Positions 60,362-64,000 of a stretch of 64,000 nucleotides of DNA are shown here, piece by piece (the first letter of the stretch is position 1; every line of letters starts with the position of its first letter). The notes beneath the pieces were generated by a model. That model did not search any database. It was not told where the DNA came from and worked only from the letters and a program-made list of their open reading frames with translations. The DNA is from Thermocaproicibacter sp036844765 (GTDB lineage Bacteria > Bacillota > Clostridia > Oscillospirales > Acutalibacteraceae). The DNA lies in assembly GCA_036844765.1 (NCBI GenBank), contig DAIUFE010000007.1, positions 1-64,000 on the forward strand. Direction: 5' to 3'. The position numbers and the translations under genes were made by a program.

Positions 60362-61915
60362 ATGAAAAGTTTGGCGAAAAAAAGCATCGCTCTGCTGCTT
60401 GCCGCTTCGGCGGCCGGCACGCTTCTGGCCGGATGCGGCCAGAGCACGCCCCCTTCGGGCACGGGCGCGGACAGCTCCGCGGCCTCCGTCGCCGCCTCGC
60501 AGACCGCAGCGGAAACGGTGGACTGCAAATACGTCGTCCCGGGCGACGAGCCGCAGGGGTACGGGGAGGTCATCAAGCTCATCAACGAAAAACTGCAGAA
60601 GGACGGCGTGGGGATCAATCTTTCGATCCAGTACATCCCGTGGGACTCGTGGGATTCCAAGGTCAACATCATGCTCTCCACGGGGGAGGATTTCGACATG
60701 TTCGCCGTGATGAACGACCGCGTCACCCTCTCGAACTACGCGGCGCGCGGCGCGCTGAGCGACATCAGCGACGCCATGAAGAAGTACGGGGAGAACATCA
60801 CGAAAAACTGCCCCGACAGCGCGATGAAGAACGGTCAGGTCAACGGCGTGCAGTACGGGATCCCCGCCTGGTGGTTTGAGTCCGCCACCGCCCCCGAGAT
60901 CACCGTCCGCACGGATCTTCTGAAGGAGTACGGCATCCAGGAGGTCCCCAAGACCTTCGACGAGCTGACGGACGACTATGTGCAGATCATGAAGAACTGG
61001 AAGGGCGCGAGCAAGCCCTATCTTCCGCTGCTGGGCGCCAACAACTCCGATTTCGGCGTCGCCGCCAAGACCTATTCCTCCTGGCCGTACATGGTGTACG
61101 AAAAGATGATCTACGTCGGCCAGGACGGGACCATCAAAGACTTCTTCGAGACGGACGAGTTCAAGCAGGACTGCGCGAACGCGCGCAAATGGTATCAGGC
61201 CGGCCTGATCAACCCGGACGTAATCACCTTTACCTCGGATCAGCTCAACAACCAGCTCAATGCCGGCGACTGGTTCGTGTATTTCGGCACCTACGGCAGC
61301 TCGCTCGACAATATCAAGAAGAATTACCCGAACGTCACCTCGGACGATTTTCAGATGATCGACTTCGCGCCGGACAAACCCTATCTGCGCCCCTACGGCA
61401 CGCGGAACATGTCGGCGGTCCCGACGTCGAGCAAGCATCCGGAATCCGCGGTCAAGCTGGTCAACTGGATCTACGCGAACCAGGACAACTACGACCTCTT
61501 CCTGTACGGCAGGGAAGGCACCGACTATAAAAAGACGGGGGACAAGAGCCGCGAGGATATCATTAACTCGGCGACCTCAACCCCGCTGTGGTACTTCCCG
61601 GACTGGATGATCGGCAACCTGAACCTGGAGCGCACGGCGACCGGCACGCCCGAAGCCACCAATAAGATGCTGTACAGCAAGCGCGACAACATTGTGGACG
61701 GTATCGCGAGCAGCTTCACCTTCGACGCCTCCAAGGTGCAGACCCAGATGACGGACGTCAACACCCAGATCAGCGCGGCCATCGTCCCGATCGCCTGCGG
61801 CGTGAAGGATTACGACGGCAATTTCGCCAACGCCCTGAGCCTCCTGAAAAAGGCGGGGATCGACGACATCATCGCGGAATTCAAGAGCCAGTTCCAGAAA
61901 TTCCAGGGGAAGTAA
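60362..61915 (+). CDS. Sugar ABC transporter binding lipoprotein (LplA type)
   Basis: A 517-residue extracellular solute-binding lipoprotein. The signal ends in a lipobox LLAGC (Cys near 24), followed by a Ser/Ala/Thr linker. The mature part matches the large LplA-type binding proteins that precede or follow LplB/LplC. GGAG lies nine bases before the ATG. It is the last gene of the operon; no ATPase gene is present, as in the first sugar operon. Confidence 0.92.
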   Translation: MKSLAKKSIALLLAASAAGTLLAGCGQSTPPSGTGADSSAASVAASQTAAETVDCKYVVPGDEPQGYGEVIKLINEKLQKDGVGINLSIQYIPWDSWDSKVNIMLSTGEDFDMFAVMNDRVTLSNYAARGALSDISDAMKKYGENITKNCPDSAMKNGQVNGVQYGIPAWWFESATAPEITVRTDLLKEYGIQEVPKTFDELTDDYVQIMKNWKGASKPYLPLLGANNSDFGVAAKTYSSWPYMVYEKMIYVGQDGTIKDFFETDEFKQDCANARKWYQAGLINPDVITFTSDQLNNQLNAGDWFVYFGTYGSSLDNIKKNYPNVTSDDFQMIDFAPDKPYLRPYGTRNMSAVPTSSKHPESAVKLVNWIYANQDNYDLFLYGREGTDYKKTGDKSREDIINSATSTPLWYFPDWMIGNLNLERTATGTPEATNKMLYSKRDNIVDGIASSFTFDASKVQTQMTDVNTQISAAIVPIACGVKDYDGNFANALSLLKKAGIDDIIAEFKSQFQKFQGK

Positions 61916-61937
61916 TTCCCTCTTTGCGCCGCAATCA

Positions 61938-61977
61938 GCAGAACGGACCGGTCTTTCGACCGGTCCGTTCTGCTTTT
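61938..61977 (+). terminator. Terminator of the GH130 operon
   Basis: A perfect 16-bp stem GCAGAACGGACCGGTC (61938-61953) with its complement at 61958-61973, loop TTTC, then four T. Confidence 0.9.
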
Positions 61978-62281
61978 GGGGAGGAGTTGTATTGAAAAGG
62001 TGTGGCGTTCCAGCCACGGGACTTGTAATCATTTAATAAGATCGAAATATTGTACTAAAAGGAGAACCAAAGGCTTTTCAATCGACCTTTTCTGCCTCTC
62101 ATTATACGAAGGAAATCCAGGCCTGTCAACGCTTTTGCAGACCGCCCGGCGAGATTCTACCCATTGTATAAAACGAATGTTTCGGTGGGGAGTTTTTCGT
62201 GATTGTTTTCCTGCCCGCGAAAAAAGGGAGCGGGGATCCGGTCGGAATCCGGTGAATTTTACAAATTGGGCCCGATGACTA
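61978..62281. other. Intergenic stretch, no gene recognised
   Basis: About 300 bases, AT-richer than the genes around it. Short frames only; a ribosome-site-like AAGGAG near 62060 is not followed by a convincing coding frame. Confidence 0.45.
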
Positions 62282-62310
62282 TTGACGGCGCAGGTGCTTT
62301 CACTTATGAT
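62282..62310 (+). promoter_or_regulatory. Promoter of the acyltransferase-rlmD unit
   Basis: TTGACG (62282-62287), a 17-bp spacer and TATGAT (62305-62310), 120 bp before the acyltransferase start. Confidence 0.75.
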
Positions 62311-62429
62311 AAGAAAGCGGTTTACAAATCTGGAAGATGGCGGTATCCCGCCGCACGTCCGCCGGTGCCGGCCTGATCCATTTTATGCCGCCGCTCCGTT
62401 TTGGGCGCCAAACCGGGAGGGGGCTGGAC

Positions 62430-63176
62430 ATGAGACCACTGCTGCCGCAGAATCCGTTGTTCCGCTTTTTCACCTTCTTGTTTTACGAGGCGGTCGCTCT
62501 GCCGCTGCTTCGGCTCAACGATTGCGCGGCGCTCGGCCTCCGCGTGCGCGGCCGGCGGAACCTCCGTGCGCTGAGAGGGAAGGGCGCCGTTCTCGTCTGC
62601 AATCATGTCCATAAGCTGGACTGCACCTTCGTGGGGATCCTGGCGGCCCCGCGCAAGGTGGTTTTCACCGCGATGGCCCCGCTGTTCCGCTGGAAGTTCA
62701 TCGGTCCGCTGATCCATATCCTCGGGGCGGTGCCCGTCCCCGCGCACGACGCGCCTCCCGCCGAGATCAGCAGCTTTATCCGGCAGGCGGCGCGGGCCGC
62801 CGCGCGGGGCAGGCTGGTCTGCGTCTATCCGGAAGGGGAGCTGGTTCCCTATTGCCGCCGCCTCCGGGAGATGAAGGGCGGCGCGTTCCTGATCGCCGTC
62901 CGCGCGCGCGTGCCGGTCGTGCCGATCGTGGTGACCGGGCGCGAGTGCACGGGGCTGCGCAGAGCGCTCGGCCGCCGCAAGCCCTGCCCTTCCGTGCGCG
63001 CCGGGGCGCCCGTTTATCCGGCCGCGGAGCGCAGCCCCCGCCGCGCGGCGGAAGACCTGCGCCGGCGCACGCTGGCGGCCATGCGGAGGATGATGGAGAA
63101 CGATACCCGCGGTTCCGGCGAGCCGGCGGGCAGCGCGGCGGCCGTCTCATCAGGACCGAAATACAGCAATAGTTAA
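62430..63176 (+). CDS. 1-acyl-glycerol-3-phosphate acyltransferase (PlsC-like)
   Basis: A 248-residue PlsC-family acyltransferase that makes phosphatidic acid or a related lipid at the membrane. The catalytic HxxxxD is in CNHVHKLDC, and the glycerol-phosphate site in VYPEGEL. A hydrophobic N-terminal segment (about 10-30) may bind the membrane. Its start follows GGGAGGGGG. The Arg/Ala-rich C-terminus is poorly conserved. It lies 12 bp before the rRNA methyltransferase gene. Confidence 0.85.
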   Translation: MRPLLPQNPLFRFFTFLFYEAVALPLLRLNDCAALGLRVRGRRNLRALRGKGAVLVCNHVHKLDCTFVGILAAPRKVVFTAMAPLFRWKFIGPLIHILGAVPVPAHDAPPAEISSFIRQAARAAARGRLVCVYPEGELVPYCRRLREMKGGAFLIAVRARVPVVPIVVTGRECTGLRRALGRRKPCPSVRAGAPVYPAAERSPRRAAEDLRRRTLAAMRRMMENDTRGSGEPAGSAAAVSSGPKYSNS

Positions 63177-63188
63177 AAGTGAGGAAAC

Positions 63189-64000
63189 ATGGAACTGCAA
63201 AAGAATCAGACCGTTTCCCTTGAGATCACGGGATACACCGCGGAGGGAAACGGCGTCGGAAGATATAACGGGGTGGCCGTCTTCGTGCCGCGTGCGGCGG
63301 AGGGCGACCGCCTTTCGGTCAAGATCCTGAAAGTCGCGAAGAATTGCGCCTGGGGGAAGATCGAGGCGATCCTCCGGCCGTCGCAGGACCGCCTCGAGCC
63401 GGACTGCCCGCAGTACGGCCGCTGCGGCGGCTGCGTCTACCGCCATATCTCCTATGAGGCGGAGCTGCGCGCCAAGCAGCGGCGCGTGCAGGATGCGCTG
63501 GAGCGCATCGGCGGGCTGCATTTCGCCGCGCTGAAGCCGATCGTCGGGGCCGAATGCCCGGACCGTTACCGCAACAAGGCGCAGCTGCCCATCGGCGCCG
63601 CCGGAAAGGCCGGGGAGATCAGCCTCGGCTTTTACGCGACGCGCAGCCACCGGATCATCGACTGCGAGGAGTGCCTTCTGCAGCCCGCGCCGTTCACGGC
63701 CGCGATGGAGGCTTTCCGGGAATGGGAGCGCAGGACGCGCGACAGCGTCTACGACGAATCGACGGGGAAGGGCCGGCTGCGCCATCTGTTCCTCCGCAGG
63801 GCGGAGAAGACGGGGGAGGTCATGGTCTGCGTCGTCGTGAACGGAAACGGCGTCCACGATGAGCCCGGGCTCGTGGAGCTGCTGCGGAAAAACGTCCCCG
63901 GCCTCAAAAGCGTGGTCGTCAACAGCAACCGGGAGAAGACGAACGTGATCCTCGGCGGCCGCTGCCGCACCGTCTGGGGACAGGATTTCATCACGGACGA
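63189..64000 (+). CDS. rlmD: 23S rRNA (uracil-C5) methyltransferase, RumA/RlmD type, 3' end outside window
   Basis: The first 270 residues of a TrmA/RumA-family methyltransferase that makes 5-methyluridine in 23S rRNA. The TRAM domain (1-60: VSLEITGYTAEGNGVGRYNGVAVFVPRAAEGD) leads into an Fe-S site CPQYGRCGGC with C in QPAPF-adjacent DCEECLLQ. The SAM-binding domain is cut by the window end. GTGAGG lies before the ATG. Other members (RlmC/RlmCD-type) share this layout, so the exact target uridine is unsure. Confidence 0.88.
   Translation, partial: MELQKNQTVSLEITGYTAEGNGVGRYNGVAVFVPRAAEGDRLSVKILKVAKNCAWGKIEAILRPSQDRLEPDCPQYGRCGGCVYRHISYEAELRAKQRRVQDALERIGGLHFAALKPIVGAECPDRYRNKAQLPIGAAGKAGEISLGFYATRSHRIIDCEECLLQPAPFTAAMEAFREWERRTRDSVYDESTGKGRLRHLFLRRAEKTGEVMVCVVVNGNGVHDEPGLVELLRKNVPGLKSVVVNSNREKTNVILGGRCRTVWGQDFITD

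Overview
The window is high-GC (clearly above 50%) DNA from a Bacillota genome, most likely a Clostridia/Oscillospirales-type anaerobe. Supporting signs are DnaD plus DnaC-type primosome genes, a tryptophan T-box, a his operon using HisZ, pyruvate formate-lyase under an FNR-like regulator, many LacI regulators with Lpl/Msm-type sugar ABC transporters, AGGAGG-type ribosome sites and frequent GTG/TTG starts. It is draft sequence with two N gaps. Both look like assembly artefacts, and the second splits one gene.

Layout. 1-101: 3' end of tRNA-Cys and its terminator. 0.5-6.0 kb: an SGNH hydrolase (minus), then a MarR regulator with a heterodimeric ABC exporter. 6.2-17.0 kb: a plus-strand sugar operon (binding protein, two permeases, LacI, sucrose phosphorylase, GH38 alpha-mannosidase, a ROK kinase/SIS isomerase fusion). 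17.0-21.1 kb: a metallo-beta-lactamase-fold protein (minus), a PfkB fructokinase and a GH97 glycosidase that carries a LacI-type operator like those of the sugar operon. 21.2-26.5 kb: argH, a family-4 uracil-DNA glycosylase, dnaC, dnaD and a membrane-anchored C39-like peptidase. 26.5-31 kb: tRNA-Gly, a broken trpB2 behind a Trp T-box, a 55-residue protein and a C69 dipeptidase. 31.0-38.7 kb: complete his operon hisZGDCBHAF(IE), without a histidinol-phosphatase gene. 39-43.2 kb: pflB, pflA and an FNR-like regulator with two perfect FNR boxes. 43.2-50.3 kb: envelope and regulatory genes (PadR/DUF1700, ECF sigma with a membrane partner, metallophosphoesterase, BlaR1/BlaI-like pair, PAP2 phosphatase). 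50.6-53.7 kb: a DapA/NanA-family aldolase and an FGE-like/sialidase-like fusion. 54-62 kb: a flavodoxin-fold protein, a DUF1861 propeller divergent from a second LacI, then GH130 with an LplB/LplC/LplA-type transporter. 62.3-64 kb: a PlsC-type acyltransferase and the start of a RumA/RlmD-type 23S rRNA methyltransferase.

How the genes fit together. The first sugar region reads as import of sucrose-like or raffinose-type oligosaccharides: GH97 (possibly an alpha-galactosidase) would free sucrose, GtfA-like phosphorylase would give glucose-1-phosphate and fructose, and the PfkB kinase would phosphorylate fructose. GH38 and the ROK-SIS fusion add a mannoside branch. The second sugar region is a mannoside phosphorylase system (GH130 with its own transporter) under the second LacI, with four copies of a GTAA-NC-TTAC-like site near the regulator and operon promoters. 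FNR, pflA and pflB form a compact oxygen-sensing fermentation module.

A family of about 60-105 bp imperfect palindromes recurs between genes at least seven times, several copies with a nested GC-rich hairpin. It looks like a non-autonomous REP/MITE-type element. No CRISPR array, prophage, transposase or replication origin was recognised.
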